From Clostridiales bacterium Firm_09 (GTDB taxonomy: Bacteria > Bacillota > Clostridia > Christensenellales > DTU072): DNA of 64,000 nucleotides. Position 1 is the stretch's first letter. Each line of letters opens with the position of its first letter. Made by a program: the position numbers and the translations under genes. The stretch spans positions 1 through 64,000 of the forward strand of contig LVAO01000001.1 in assembly GCA_001604065.1 (NCBI GenBank). Reading direction: 5' to 3'. Of the stretch, positions 44,086 to 53,910 are shown in pieces. Under the pieces are notes generated by a model. The model searched no databases. It was given only the letters and a program-made list of their open reading frames with translations, and was not told where the DNA came from.

Positions 44086-44958
44086 ATGAGAGGCTTGCTG
44101 ACACTAAAGTCCTTATCCACGCAAGAAATAATGGACATCATTAATTTAGCCATCCGTTTCAAAAATGGGTTGACCGTAAATTTCTCGGGGAAGAAAATGG
44201 TCAACCTTTTTTATGAGAACTCAACCCGTACCCAATACAGCTTTCAGATTGCGATGCTCAATCTTGGTATCGCGCCCCTGAGCTTCAACCTTGCCACCTC
44301 CAGCGTCATCAAAGGCGAAACTCTTTACGATACGGTACGCACCTTTGAGAGCCTCGGTGTCGACGGCATTGTAATCCGTCATACGCAGGATGTTTATTAC
44401 AGGGAGCTTGAAACAATCAAGGTCCCTATTTTTAACGGCGGCGATGGTACCAGTGACCATCCCACACAGACACTTCTGGATCTGATGACGATATATGAAG
44501 AATTCGGCAAATTTCAAGGACTGAAAATCTGTCTGGTAGGGGATGTTTTACATTCCCGCGTCGCACACGGCAATGCGGAAGTAATGAAACGTCTTGGCAT
44601 GGAGGTCTATATCAGCGGGCCAGAAATATTCGCAGACCAGACAGGGCCTTATCTTCCTATAGACGAGGCGGTCGCAACATGCGATATCATCAATCTTCTC
44701 CGCGTTCAGTTCGAGCGTCACGAAAAAGAGATGAACATTACAAAAGAAGAGTATCATCGTCAATGGGGGCTTACCGTCGAGCGTGTCGCGGCAATGAAAA
44801 AGGGCGCAATCATCATGCATCCCGCGCCCATCAACCGTGGAGTAGAAATAGCTTCCGAAGTTGCAGAATGCGTATCGAGCAGAATTTATAAGCAGATGGA
44901 AAACGGCGTGTATGTCCGTATGGCGGTCATTACAATGGCGCTGGAGGGCAAGCTGTGA
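44086..44958 (+). CDS. pyrB: Aspartate carbamoyltransferase, catalytic subunit
   Basis: This 290-residue enzyme condenses carbamoyl phosphate and aspartate. The carbamoyl-phosphate loop is ENSTRTQYSF (STRT), and HPTQTLLDLMTI and the late HPAPINRGVEI are present. It is slightly shorter than the usual 300-310 residues. No pyrI regulatory gene is nearby. It is first in the pyr operon and overlaps pyrC by four bases. Confidence 0.95.
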   Translation: MRGLLTLKSLSTQEIMDIINLAIRFKNGLTVNFSGKKMVNLFYENSTRTQYSFQIAMLNLGIAPLSFNLATSSVIKGETLYDTVRTFESLGVDGIVIRHTQDVYYRELETIKVPIFNGGDGTSDHPTQTLLDLMTIYEEFGKFQGLKICLVGDVLHSRVAHGNAEVMKRLGMEVYISGPEIFADQTGPYLPIDEAVATCDIINLLRVQFERHEKEMNITKEEYHRQWGLTVERVAAMKKGAIIMHPAPINRGVEIASEVAECVSSRIYKQMENGVYVRMAVITMALEGKL

Positions 44959-46172
44959 TACTTCTTAAGGGCGGTCAGACGCTCTGCGCGGGCAAGCTTG
45001 CGCCCATGGATGTGTTGATTGAGGGCAGCAGGATTGTCCGTGTTGCGCGGGATATCGATTCTCCGGGAGCAATGCTCTTCGATATGCACGGCTGCTGGGT
45101 CGCACCCGGCGCGGTGGATGTCCATGCGCACCTTAGAGAACCGGGCTATGCGCACAAAGAAACTATATACAGCGGTACGCGGAGCGCAGCAAAGGGTGGC
45201 ATTACGGCAGTCATGTCCATGCCGAATCTCGACCCTTGTCCGGACAGCATAGAGAATCTGGCTGTTCAAACGGCGATTATTGCGAAAGACGCTGCGATCA
45301 GAGTATATCCGTATGCTTCGCTTACTAAGGCAGAAAAAGGAGAGAGCCTGTCGGATATCCGTCAGCTCAGCAAGCTGGTCAAGGCATTCAGCGACGACGG
45401 GCGTTGTGTCAACAATATCCGGCTTCTCGAACAGGCCATGCGCATTGTCAGGGAATGCGGCGGCATCATCGCTTCACATTCCGAAGCCGCGGGATATGCT
45501 GGTACAGAAGCGGAGAGCGTCGCGGTAGAAAGAGAGTGCGAACTTGTCTGCAAAACAGGCTGCCGATATCATTTCTGTCATCTGTCCACCAAAAAAAGCT
45601 TTGATGCGGTGCGGCAAGCGAAAAGCGTCGGTGCGGATATAACCTGCGAAGTGATGCCTCACCATCTGTTTTTGGATGAAGAAGATGTGAAGGGCAACCC
45701 CAATGCCAAAATGAGTCCGCCGCTCAGAAGCAAAGAGGACAGGGAATATACGGTCCAGGCGCTTCTTGACGGCACCGCGGATATGATAGCGACGGATCAT
45801 GCGCCGCACGCCGCTGCAGAAAAGGCCATGGGCTTTGACAAGGCTCCCAACGGAATCATCGGCTTCGAAACGCTGCTGCCCCTGGTTTATACCGGTATGG
45901 TAAAGACAGGATATGCTGATTGCAAAATGATGCAAAAATGGGTAACAGAGTCTCCGGCATCAAGATTTGGTATCCCATATTCAATTATTGAAGAAGGTGC
46001 AGTCGCTGATATTGTTGCGCTGGATATAGCAGTTGAACGGGTTTATAAAATAGATTCAACCCTATCGAAAAGTAAAAATACTCCCTTCTCGGGAAGTGTG
46101 CTGTATGGCACACCGGTACTGACGCTCGCAGACGGCAGGATTGTATACGATACAGACAGGAGGATGCAATGA
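44955..46172 (+). CDS. pyrC: Dihydroorotase (type I)
   Basis: This 405-residue amidohydrolase cyclises carbamoyl-aspartate to dihydroorotate. Zinc-ligand motifs DVHAHLREPG, SHSE and DHAPH are present. The start is GTG at 44955, overlapping the pyrB stop, with GGAGGGCAAG just upstream inside pyrB. It overlaps carA by ATGA. Confidence 0.95.
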   Translation: MILLKGGQTLCAGKLAPMDVLIEGSRIVRVARDIDSPGAMLFDMHGCWVAPGAVDVHAHLREPGYAHKETIYSGTRSAAKGGITAVMSMPNLDPCPDSIENLAVQTAIIAKDAAIRVYPYASLTKAEKGESLSDIRQLSKLVKAFSDDGRCVNNIRLLEQAMRIVRECGGIIASHSEAAGYAGTEAESVAVERECELVCKTGCRYHFCHLSTKKSFDAVRQAKSVGADITCEVMPHHLFLDEEDVKGNPNAKMSPPLRSKEDREYTVQALLDGTADMIATDHAPHAAAEKAMGFDKAPNGIIGFETLLPLVYTGMVKTGYADCKMMQKWVTESPASRFGIPYSIIEEGAVADIVALDIAVERVYKIDSTLSKSKNTPFSGSVLYGTPVLTLADGRIVYDTDRRMQ

Positions 46173-47278
46173 AGGAAAGAATGTTGGTGCTGGAAAACGG
46201 GCGCGTCTTTTACGGCAACGGCTTTGGCAGCCGCGCGCAAAAGATTGCCGAAATCGTTTTCAATACCTCAATGGTTGGCTATCAGGAGATTATGTCCGAT
46301 CCGTCCTATTGCGGGCAGATGGTTGTAATGAGCTATCCGCTGATAGGAAATTACGGTCTGACAGATGATGATTATGAATCCAAAGGGATATATTTTTCGG
46401 GATTCATTGTACGCGAGTACAATGACAATCCTTCCAACTTCCGCTTCACCAAGACGCTCGGCGAAGTGATGGAGGACAACAACGCCTCAGGCATCAGCGG
46501 GGTGGATACCCGGGAGATTGTGCGGATCATACGCGACGAGGGTTCAATGAAGGCGATGATTTGCGATGCATCAAGAAATGTCGAAGAATGCGTCGCCCAG
46601 CTGAAGGCTGCAAAGCTTTCTACCAGACAGGTGGAAGAAGTCAGCGGCAAAAAAATATGGTTTTCGCGCACACGCAATCCTATATATACGGTTGTTGCGC
46701 TGGATTGCGGCATCAAGCACAACATCATCAACTGTCTCAACAAAATGGGCTGCAATGTGGTGGTTGTGCCTTATAATACGCCTAAAAATGTTGTTATGCA
46801 ATACAGGCCGGACGGACTCTTTTTGTCCAACGGGCCCGGAGACCCGGAGAATGTCAAAGAAGCTATCGAATTGGTGCGGCAGATGAAAGGCGTCGTGCCC
46901 ATCTTTGGCATCTGTCTGGGGCACCAGATCATCGGTTTGGCTTACGGCGCAAAAACATATAAAATGAAATTCGGTCACCGGGGAGGGAATCATCCTGTCA
47001 AGAATCTGGTAACCGGCAAGGTCGAAATCACTTCGCAAAATCACTCTTATGCAGTGAGCAAAGAGAGTCTGGAAGGCACCGGACTGATACTGACCCATAT
47101 CAATCTTCTTGATAATGAAGCGGAAGGCATGGCCGATTACGAAAACAGGGTGATGAGTGTTCAGTTTCATCCGGAAAGCGCGCCCGGTCCTCAGGACAGC
47201 GGATATCTTTTCGGACAATTCATTGAACTTATGAAAGCCGCGGGAGGAAATAAAAATGCCCAAGAGAACAGATATTAA
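46169..47278 (+). CDS. carA: Carbamoyl-phosphate synthase small subunit
   Basis: This 369-residue glutamine amidotransferase subunit has an N-terminal CPSase_sm domain followed by a class I GATase with the Cys nucleophile in FGICLGHQ and the His-Glu pair in [10 protein letters not shown]. It generates ammonia for CarB. The start follows AGGAGG by four to five bases, and its end overlaps carB by 23 bp. Confidence 0.96.
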   Translation: MKERMLVLENGRVFYGNGFGSRAQKIAEIVFNTSMVGYQEIMSDPSYCGQMVVMSYPLIGNYGLTDDDYESKGIYFSGFIVREYNDNPSNFRFTKTLGEVMEDNNASGISGVDTREIVRIIRDEGSMKAMICDASRNVEECVAQLKAAKLSTRQVEEVSGKKIWFSRTRNPIYTVVALDCGIKHNIINCLNKMGCNVVVVPYNTPKNVVMQYRPDGLFLSNGPGDPENVKEAIELVRQMKGVVPIFGICLGHQIIGLAYGAKTYKMKFGHRGGNHPVKNLVTGKVEITSQNHSYAVSKESLEGTGLILTHINLLDNEAEGMADYENRVMSVQFHPESAPGPQDSGYLFGQFIELMKAAGGNKNAQENRY

Positions 47279-50200
47279 AAAAATAATGGTGATCGGTTCG
47301 GGTCCGATTGTCATCGGACAGGCTGCAGAATTCGACTATGCCGGCACGCAGGCTTGTCTTGCCCTTAAAGAAGAAGGTTATGAGGTTGTTTTGGTAAACA
47401 GCAATCCCGCAACAATCATGACGGATGTCAACATTGCGGATAAAGTTTATATGGAGCCTCTTGACCTGGAGTATGTTTCCAAAATCATTCGCCATGAGCG
47501 TCCGGATGGATTGGTAGGGAGCCTCGGCGGCCAGACCGGCTTGAATCTGAGCATGCAGCTCTATAGAAGCGGCGTGCTGGACGAATGCGGGGTAGAATTG
47601 CTGGGCACAGGATATGAGGCGATTGCCAACGCCGAAGACAGGCAGCTCTTCCGTGATCTCTGCGTCCGCATCGGTGAACCTGTACTCCAGTCGTTTACGG
47701 CGACAACCATAGAAGAGTCGCTCAAAGCCGCCAATATCATCGGGTATCCGATTATCGTACGTCCGGCATTCACGCTGGGAGGCACCGGCGGCGGCTTTGC
47801 GGACAACGACGAGGAGCTTAGGGAACTTGCCAAACATGCTTTGAAGCTCTCTCCCGTTTCTCAAATTCTTATAGAAAAATCCATCAAGGGGTTCAAGGAA
47901 ATTGAGTTCGAAGTCATGCGGGACAGCAACGATACGGCGCTGACGGTTTGCTGCATGGAGAATATTGATCCTGTCGGTGTTCATACAGGAGACTCATGGG
48001 TTGTCGCTCCCAGTCAGACGCTTTCCAATAAGGATTATCAGATGCTGCGCGACAGTGCCTTAAAGATTATCCGCGCACTTAAAATCGAGGGAGGCTGCAA
48101 TATCCAGTTCTCACTGGATCCTTTTTCATTCCAATATTATGTCATCGAAGTCAATCCCAGGGTGAGCCGTTCTTCTGCGCTGGCGTCCAAGGCGACAGGC
48201 TATCCCATTGCGAGGGTATCTGCGAAAATTGCTTGCGGCTTGCGGCTGGATGAAATCAGGATTGCCAATACTTTGGCATCCTTCGAGCCTGCATTGGACT
48301 ACGTTGTCGCAAAGATTCCCAGATTCCCCTTTGACAAATTCACCGATGCCAACCGCCATCTCTCAACACAGATGAAGGCAACCGGCGAGGTGATGGGCAT
48401 CGGACGGACGATAGAAGAAGCTTTATTGAAGTCAATCCGCTCTTTGGAGATCGGATTATGCCATATTGAGATCCCAAAACTCGCAAAACTATCGAATCAT
48501 GATCTTGTCGATCTGATAATAGAAAATACGGATGAACGCATGTATGCGATAGCGGAGGCAATCCGAAGGGATATCACGCTTGATTATCTTTATACGCTGA
48601 CCAAGATTGACAGGCTGTTCTTGGATAAGATAGCCAAGATAGTAGAATATGAGAAGGTCATCAAAAGCAGTCCTGGCGATATTTCTGTACTCAGAGAGGC
48701 AAAGCGCCGCGGGTTTTCGGATGAATATATCGGCAAGTGCTGGGGAATGAGTTTTGATAAAGTATATGCTCTCCGCAAACAGATCGGGCTTTATCCTGTT
48801 TATAAAATGATTGATACCTGCGCAAGCGAATTCAAGTCCTACATTCCTTATTTTTATTCGACCTATGAGAGCGAAAACGAATCTCGTGTGGGCAAAAAAG
48901 AAAAAGTGATTGTTTTTGGCAGCGGACCTATACGCATCGGGCAGGGCATCGAATTCGATTATTCTACGGTCCATGCGGTCTGGGCAATCCAGCAGGCGGG
49001 TTATGAAGCCATTATTATAAACAACAATCCGGAAACGGTTTCTACGGATTATACGCTCAGCGACAAGCTGTATTTTGAGCCTCTGACCTTCGAAGATGTC
49101 ATGAATATCGTTGACTATGAAAAACCGAAGGGAGTCATAGTTGCGCTCGGCGGCCAAACGGCAATCAATCTTGCGGAAGATCTTGCTGCGGCGGGTGTCC
49201 ATATTCTGGGCACCAGCAGCGAAAATATTGCAATTGCCGAAGACAGGGATAAATTTGAAAAATTGCTTAAAGATTTGGGGATTCCCATGCCCCAGGGCGA
49301 ATCTGTTTATGGATTAAAAGAAGGCAAGGAAGCGGCTTTGCGTATCGGCTATCCCGTTTTGGTACGGCCTTCTTTTGTTCTGGGCGGAAGGATGATGCAT
49401 ATTGTCTATGATGAAAACGCGCTCTGCACCTTCCTGACAGAGGCCGTCAAGCTGAACGAAAAACATCCGGTTCTGATCGACAAATATATTGAAGGCAGGG
49501 AGTGCGAAGTGGATGCAGTCTGCGACGGACATGAGGTTTTTATTCCCGGCATCATGGAGCATATAGAAAAGGCCGGAGTGCACAGCGGCGACTCGATGAG
49601 CGTCTATCCCACTTATTCGCTGTCAGAAAAGGTGCGTGAAACGATCATCGACTATACCAACCGTGTCGGCATTGCCAATGGCATCATCGGACCGTTCAAT
49701 ATCCAGTTCATCGTTGACAAATCGGATAATGTATATATCATTGAAGTCAATCCGAGAAGCAGCCGCACAGTACCCTTTTTAGCCAAGGTGACCGGAGCGC
49801 CCATTGCCAATATTGCCACCAAGGTAATGCTTGGGCAGACGCTCAAAGAGTTGGGATATACCGGAGTGCTTCCGCGTAAAAACAGATGGTTTGTCAAATC
49901 CCCTACTTTTTCTTTCTCCAAGCTGTCCGGTCTGGATGCTGTTTTGTCGCCGGAGATGAAATCGACCGGCGAAGCCATCGGGTATGACGACAATCTTAAT
50001 CGTGCTATCTATAAATCCATCAGTGCATCCGGCCTGCGCGTCAGCAACAGTGGTACGGTACTGGCGACCATCAGCGATGCCGATAAAGAAAAGACATTGC
50101 CGCTTATCAAAAGATTTTATGACCTCGGCTTCAACATTGAGGCGACAGAGGGCACGGCGATGTTTCTGAAATCTCATGGTATACGCACCAAGATAAGAAA

Positions 50201-50429
50201 GAAGATTTCGCAGGGCAGCGAAGAGATTCTGGAAGCGCTGCGTAAAGGCTATATTACGTATGTTGTAAATACCCTAAGCCAGGATGAGATAGCCGTCCGC
50301 CGCGACGGCATCAAAATCCGTCGGACTGCGGTAGAAAACAACGTACCGGTATTCACCTCGCTGGACACCGTCAACGCGCTTCTCAATGTTCTGGAAGATA
50401 TCACGATAGGAGTATCCACAATCGGATAA
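47256..50429 (+). CDS. carB: Carbamoyl-phosphate synthase large subunit
   Basis: This full-length 1057-residue enzyme starts [21 protein letters not shown]. Two homologous ATP-grasp halves are clear, with the second beginning near residue 550 ([20 protein letters not shown]), followed by a C-terminal MGS-like allosteric domain (about 935-1057). It makes carbamoyl phosphate from bicarbonate, ammonia and two ATP. GGAGG inside the end of carA serves as its ribosome-binding site. Its stop overlaps pyrK by one base. No second carAB copy is seen here, so it probably serves arginine synthesis too. Confidence 0.97.
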   Translation: MPKRTDIKKIMVIGSGPIVIGQAAEFDYAGTQACLALKEEGYEVVLVNSNPATIMTDVNIADKVYMEPLDLEYVSKIIRHERPDGLVGSLGGQTGLNLSMQLYRSGVLDECGVELLGTGYEAIANAEDRQLFRDLCVRIGEPVLQSFTATTIEESLKAANIIGYPIIVRPAFTLGGTGGGFADNDEELRELAKHALKLSPVSQILIEKSIKGFKEIEFEVMRDSNDTALTVCCMENIDPVGVHTGDSWVVAPSQTLSNKDYQMLRDSALKIIRALKIEGGCNIQFSLDPFSFQYYVIEVNPRVSRSSALASKATGYPIARVSAKIACGLRLDEIRIANTLASFEPALDYVVAKIPRFPFDKFTDANRHLSTQMKATGEVMGIGRTIEEALLKSIRSLEIGLCHIEIPKLAKLSNHDLVDLIIENTDERMYAIAEAIRRDITLDYLYTLTKIDRLFLDKIAKIVEYEKVIKSSPGDISVLREAKRRGFSDEYIGKCWGMSFDKVYALRKQIGLYPVYKMIDTCASEFKSYIPYFYSTYESENESRVGKKEKVIVFGSGPIRIGQGIEFDYSTVHAVWAIQQAGYEAIIINNNPETVSTDYTLSDKLYFEPLTFEDVMNIVDYEKPKGVIVALGGQTAINLAEDLAAAGVHILGTSSENIAIAEDRDKFEKLLKDLGIPMPQGESVYGLKEGKEAALRIGYPVLVRPSFVLGGRMMHIVYDENALCTFLTEAVKLNEKHPVLIDKYIEGRECEVDAVCDGHEVFIPGIMEHIEKAGVHSGDSMSVYPTYSLSEKVRETIIDYTNRVGIANGIIGPFNIQFIVDKSDNVYIIEVNPRSSRTVPFLAKVTGAPIANIATKVMLGQTLKELGYTGVLPRKNRWFVKSPTFSFSKLSGLDAVLSPEMKSTGEAIGYDDNLNRAIYKSISASGLRVSNSGTVLATISDADKEKTLPLIKRFYDLGFNIEATEGTAMFLKSHGIRTKIRKKISQGSEEILEALRKGYITYVVNTLSQDEIAVRRDGIKIRRTAVENNVPVFTSLDTVNALLNVLEDITIGVSTIG

Positions 50430-51154
50430 TGGAATGCAGAAAACTCATCATACAATCGAACCGCCCGCTCAATGCCGCCGTATGGGAAATGAAACTGTAC
50501 GGAGAAAACCTTACCTCCGCGCCCGGACAGTTTATTGAGCTGGAAGTTCCGGATTGCTGTCTGAAGCGTCCCTTCAGCGTGGCGGACTGCCGGGAGGACG
50601 TGCTGACAATATTATATAAAGTGGTCGGCGAAGGCACAAAGAAAATGACCGCGCTTGCAGAGGGCAATAAGGTCTGTGCGCTTACAAATCTCGGAAAGGG
50701 CTTTGACAGCTCTTCTTCCGTGCAGCCTTTGCTGGTCGGCGGCGGCATTGGCGCTGCGCCCCTGTATTTTCTTGCAAAAGAGTTTGCAAAAAAAGGCATT
50801 CAACCGGTAATTTTGCTTGCCTTCCGCTGTGCGGAAGAAATCTATTATATGGATGAATTTGATGAAGTTGGGAATGTCCTGATTTCTACCGATAACGGCA
50901 GTCTGGGATTCCAAGGCAATGCGTTGGATGCACTAAAAGAGTATTCTCCCAATTTCGATATCTATTTTGCCTGCGGGCCGCTGCCGATGCTCAGGGCACT
51001 TGCGGGTTTTTCGGATAAGGGACAGCTTTCTTTGGAGGCACGCATGGGCTGCGGCTTCGGCGCGTGTATGGGTTGCTCCATCATAACGGTTTCGGGACCG
51101 AAGAGGGTATGCAAAGAAGGACCGGTATTTGCGGCAGGGGAGGTAATTTTCTGA
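50429..51154 (+). CDS. pyrK: Dihydroorotate dehydrogenase electron-transfer subunit
   Basis: This 241-residue flavo-iron-sulfur protein couples PyrD(1B) to NAD+. An FAD-binding ferredoxin-reductase fold (KRPFSVAD; GGGIGAAPLY at about 104-113) is followed by the [2Fe-2S] ligands Cys208, Cys213, Cys216 and Cys228. The start overlaps the carB stop (TAATG) and the stop overlaps the pyrD start (TGATG), implying stoichiometric coupled synthesis. Confidence 0.94.
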   Translation: MECRKLIIQSNRPLNAAVWEMKLYGENLTSAPGQFIELEVPDCCLKRPFSVADCREDVLTILYKVVGEGTKKMTALAEGNKVCALTNLGKGFDSSSSVQPLLVGGGIGAAPLYFLAKEFAKKGIQPVILLAFRCAEEIYYMDEFDEVGNVLISTDNGSLGFQGNALDALKEYSPNFDIYFACGPLPMLRALAGFSDKGQLSLEARMGCGFGACMGCSIITVSGPKRVCKEGPVFAAGEVIF

Positions 51155-52068
51155 TGGATACCTCTGTCAATCTTCTTGGATATCGGTTGGACAATCCTGT
51201 TATCCCTGCGAGCGGTACTTTCGGCTTCGGATATGAATTTGCGGAATTTTATGATATCAACTGTCTGGGTTCGATTTCACTGAAGGGAACAACGCTTGAG
51301 CCGCGTTATGGCAACCCGCTTCCACGCATTGCAGAATGCCCTGCGGGAATGCTCAATTCTATCGGGCTTCAGAATCCCGGCGTGCAGAAGGTTGTCGGCG
51401 AAGAGCTTGTGAAGCTTGCAAAAGTTTTCAAAAAAAAGGCAATTGCCAATGTCGGCGGCTCGTGCACAGAGGATTATGTTCAGACAGTTGAGTATTTCAA
51501 TCATGCGGACAATATCTTTGCAATCGAGCTCAATATCAGCTGCCCCAACGTGAAATGCGGAGGCATGGCGTTCGGTACCGATCCGACAGTGGCAGGTGGA
51601 TTGATTTCTGCAGTGAAAAAAGTATGCACAAAGCCGCTCATCGTCAAGCTTTCTCCCAATGTGACAGATATTTCCGTTCTTGCAAGAGCGGCAGAGGATG
51701 CGGGCGCAGATGCCGTCAGTCTCATCAATACCCTGCTCGGAATGCGCATTGACCTCCGTACGGGAAAGCCTATTTTATCTATGAAAGCCGGCGGATACAG
51801 CGGCAGAGGGGTCTATCCGGTTGCCCTCCGCATGGTTTATCAGGTCCGACAAGCCGTAAACATCCCGGTCATCGGCATGGGCGGCATCTCTACTGCCTAT
51901 GACGTGTTAGAGATGATGATGGCGGGAGCTTCTGCCGTCATGGTGGGCACCGCAAATCTTATCCATCCGTTTGCCTGCCGTGATATCATTGCCGCATTGC
52001 CGGGCGCCATGGAAGAGTATAAAATAAACAGCCTTGAAACGATCATCGGGAGGGCGCATCATGCATGA
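51154..52068 (+). CDS. pyrD: Dihydroorotate dehydrogenase, class 1B catalytic subunit
   Basis: This 304-residue FMN TIM-barrel enzyme oxidises dihydroorotate to orotate. It has PASGTFGFGYEF, NSIGLQNPG and the active-site Cys in LNISCPNVK typical of class 1. The start MDTSVNLLG is set by GGGGAGG and the overlap with the pyrK stop; an upstream in-frame ATG lies within pyrK. It overlaps pyrF by eight bases. Confidence 0.95.
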   Translation: MDTSVNLLGYRLDNPVIPASGTFGFGYEFAEFYDINCLGSISLKGTTLEPRYGNPLPRIAECPAGMLNSIGLQNPGVQKVVGEELVKLAKVFKKKAIANVGGSCTEDYVQTVEYFNHADNIFAIELNISCPNVKCGGMAFGTDPTVAGGLISAVKKVCTKPLIVKLSPNVTDISVLARAAEDAGADAVSLINTLLGMRIDLRTGKPILSMKAGGYSGRGVYPVALRMVYQVRQAVNIPVIGMGGISTAYDVLEMMMAGASAVMVGTANLIHPFACRDIIAALPGAMEEYKINSLETIIGRAHHA

Positions 52069-52750
52069 TGTCATTATTGCTTGTGATTTTTCTTCCAAAG
52101 AAGAATTGTATTCATTTTTGGATAAATTCGGTCCCGTCCGTCCTTTTCTGAAGGTCGGCATGGAGCTTTTTTATCAGGAAGGACCAGAAATGGTCAGAGA
52201 ACTTAAGAAAAAGGGTTATAAGATTTTTCTTGATCTGAAGCTTCACGATATTCCCAACACCGTCATGCGCGCGATGAAAAATATCGCAAGCCTCGGAGTG
52301 GATATCACCAATGTCCATGCCGCCGGCGGCATAGAGATGATGAAGGCGGCATTACGCGGCCTCAGGGAAGGCGCAAAGGGAGAAATCCCCAAATTGATTT
52401 CGGTTACACAACTGACTTCCATCAATGAAGAAATTCTGAAAAACGAGCTTTTTATTCATGCGGGACTTGCCGAAACCGTACGCGCCTATGCCCAAAATAC
52501 AAAAACAGCGGGTCTGGACGGTTGTGTCTGTTCGCCATTGGAAGCGCCCATCATTAAAGAGCTTGGTTTGCTGAGCGTGACGCCCGGCATCAGGATGGAG
52601 GGCGACTCTAAGGACGATCAGAAACGTTTTACGACGCCCGCAATGGCGAGAGAGCTCGGAAGTACCTATATTGTTGTCGGCAGAAGCATTACCGGAGCCG
52701 CGGATCCCATGGCGGCATATGAGAGATGCAAGAAAGATTTTGCGGGTTGA
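52061..52750 (+). CDS. pyrF: Orotidine-5'-phosphate decarboxylase
   Basis: This 229-residue TIM-barrel decarboxylase forms UMP from OMP. The catalytic Asp-Lys-x-x-Asp is in FLDLKLHDIPNT, and the phosphate site in SVTPGIR and IVVGRSITGA. The start MHDVIIACDF follows GGGAGGG; the longer frame inside pyrD is not used. An 11-bp gap leads to pyrE. Confidence 0.95.
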   Translation: MHDVIIACDFSSKEELYSFLDKFGPVRPFLKVGMELFYQEGPEMVRELKKKGYKIFLDLKLHDIPNTVMRAMKNIASLGVDITNVHAAGGIEMMKAALRGLREGAKGEIPKLISVTQLTSINEEILKNELFIHAGLAETVRAYAQNTKTAGLDGCVCSPLEAPIIKELGLLSVTPGIRMEGDSKDDQKRFTTPAMARELGSTYIVVGRSITGAADPMAAYERCKKDFAG

Positions 52751-52761
52751 GGAGATTGCAT

Positions 52762-53421
52762 ATGGAACAAAAAAATATTGAGATTGAGGTTGCAAAAGCG
52801 TTATTGTCTATCCGGGCTGTGTTTCTGAGTCCCAAAGAACCTTTTACCTGGGCAAGCGGTATAAAATCCCCGGTTTATTGCGACAATCGTCTGACTTTGT
52901 CCTATCCCGACATCCGTTCGCTGATTGAAACGGCTCTGGCAGAGACCATACGCCGTGAATATCCCGGTTGCGAAGCTGTTATGGGAACATCCACTGCGGG
53001 CATTCCGCATGCGGCGATTGTATCGGAGAAACTGAATCTTCCTATGGGTTATGTCCGCGCCGATGCAAAAACCCATGGACGCAACAACCGCATCGAAGGC
53101 GTACCTCCTGTGGGCAAAAAAGTGGTTGTGGTAGAAGACCTTATATCTACCGCGGGTTCTGCCATCGAAGTGGTGGAGGCGCTGCGTGAGATCGGCGCGG
53201 AGGTTCTGGGCATTGTATCCATATTTACCTATGGTATGAAAAAAGGTGCAGAGAATCTTGCCGCAGCGAATGTGAAGAATGTTTCTCTGTCCAATTTTCC
53301 CGTGCTTGCATCCGTGGCAAAGAACGAAGGGTATATTTCACAAAAAGAATACGATATGGTGATGAAATTTCAAAAAGATCCGTCTGACCCCGGCTGGATG
53401 GATGACAGGAACGAAGGATAA
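52762..53421 (+). CDS. pyrE: Orotate phosphoribosyltransferase
   Basis: This 219-residue type I phosphoribosyltransferase makes OMP from orotate and PRPP. FTWASGIKSPVYCDNR and the PRPP motif VVVVEDLISTAGSA are diagnostic. The start follows GAGGAG by eight bases. It closes the pyr operon before a strong terminator. Confidence 0.95.
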   Translation: MEQKNIEIEVAKALLSIRAVFLSPKEPFTWASGIKSPVYCDNRLTLSYPDIRSLIETALAETIRREYPGCEAVMGTSTAGIPHAAIVSEKLNLPMGYVRADAKTHGRNNRIEGVPPVGKKVVVVEDLISTAGSAIEVVEALREIGAEVLGIVSIFTYGMKKGAENLAAANVKNVSLSNFPVLASVAKNEGYISQKEYDMVMKFQKDPSDPGWMDDRNEG

Positions 53422-53451
53422 TATCTTTCCCATAAAAGAGGTCCGCAGAAG

Positions 53452-53480
53452 AAAATCGCCTCCGGAAGAGGCGATTTTTT
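53452..53480 (+). terminator. pyr operon terminator
   Basis: A perfect 11-bp stem AAAATCGCCTC/GAGGCGATTTT with a five-base loop, followed by further T. The A-rich 5' arm may let it also work for the opposing gene. Confidence 0.93.
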
Positions 53481-53510
53481 AGTGCGGCGAACAGAAAGGA
53501 AAATCGGATA

Positions 53511-53894
53511 TTATATTCCCAGCCAGCCCGATACCGTACCAACATACGGCTGCAGAAACGTCCATACGGCAGGCCAGAAGATGACTGCAAGCACGGTCAG
53601 CACAACGCCGGGAATGACTATGAAAATAAGAAACATCCATAATACGGCGCGGGCAAAGTAGGATTTGCTGGCGGGAGCTTTGGTGCCCAGCGCCCACACA
53701 ACAAGCAGGATAAGATTGACGACCGGAACACACATCAGAAAAAAAGTACCGATCCATTGCGCGGTTGTAACGGCATTGTCGATCCGGCCGCGAAGAGGCT
53801 TTGCAGGTTGTCTGGGATAGGCGTATTTCATCCTTTCTGGCAAATTCATGCGGTTGCCTTCAGGCTGATAGGGTGTGTAACCGTAATAAGCCAT
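53511..53894 (-). CDS. Small membrane protein of unknown function
   Basis: This 127-residue protein has a Tyr/Pro-rich N-terminus (MAYYGYTPYQPEGN) and two hydrophobic segments (about 47-70 and 83-112) enclosing a loop with SKSYFARA. The pattern of a central Pro-Val-Val-Asn in the first helix and a Trp-Ala-Leu-Gly end recalls a widespread family of small Bacillota membrane proteins with no known function. GGAGG seven bases upstream sets the start; an in-frame codon 15 residues earlier lies in the GH13 gene. It is the last gene after the GH13 paralogue on this strand. Confidence 0.75.
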   Translation of the reverse strand: MAYYGYTPYQPEGNRMNLPERMKYAYPRQPAKPLRGRIDNAVTTAQWIGTFFLMCVPVVNLILLVVWALGTKAPASKSYFARAVLWMFLIFIVIPGVVLTVLAVIFWPAVWTFLQPYVGTVSGWLGI

Positions 53895-53910
53895 AGTTCC
53901 TCCGTTTCGG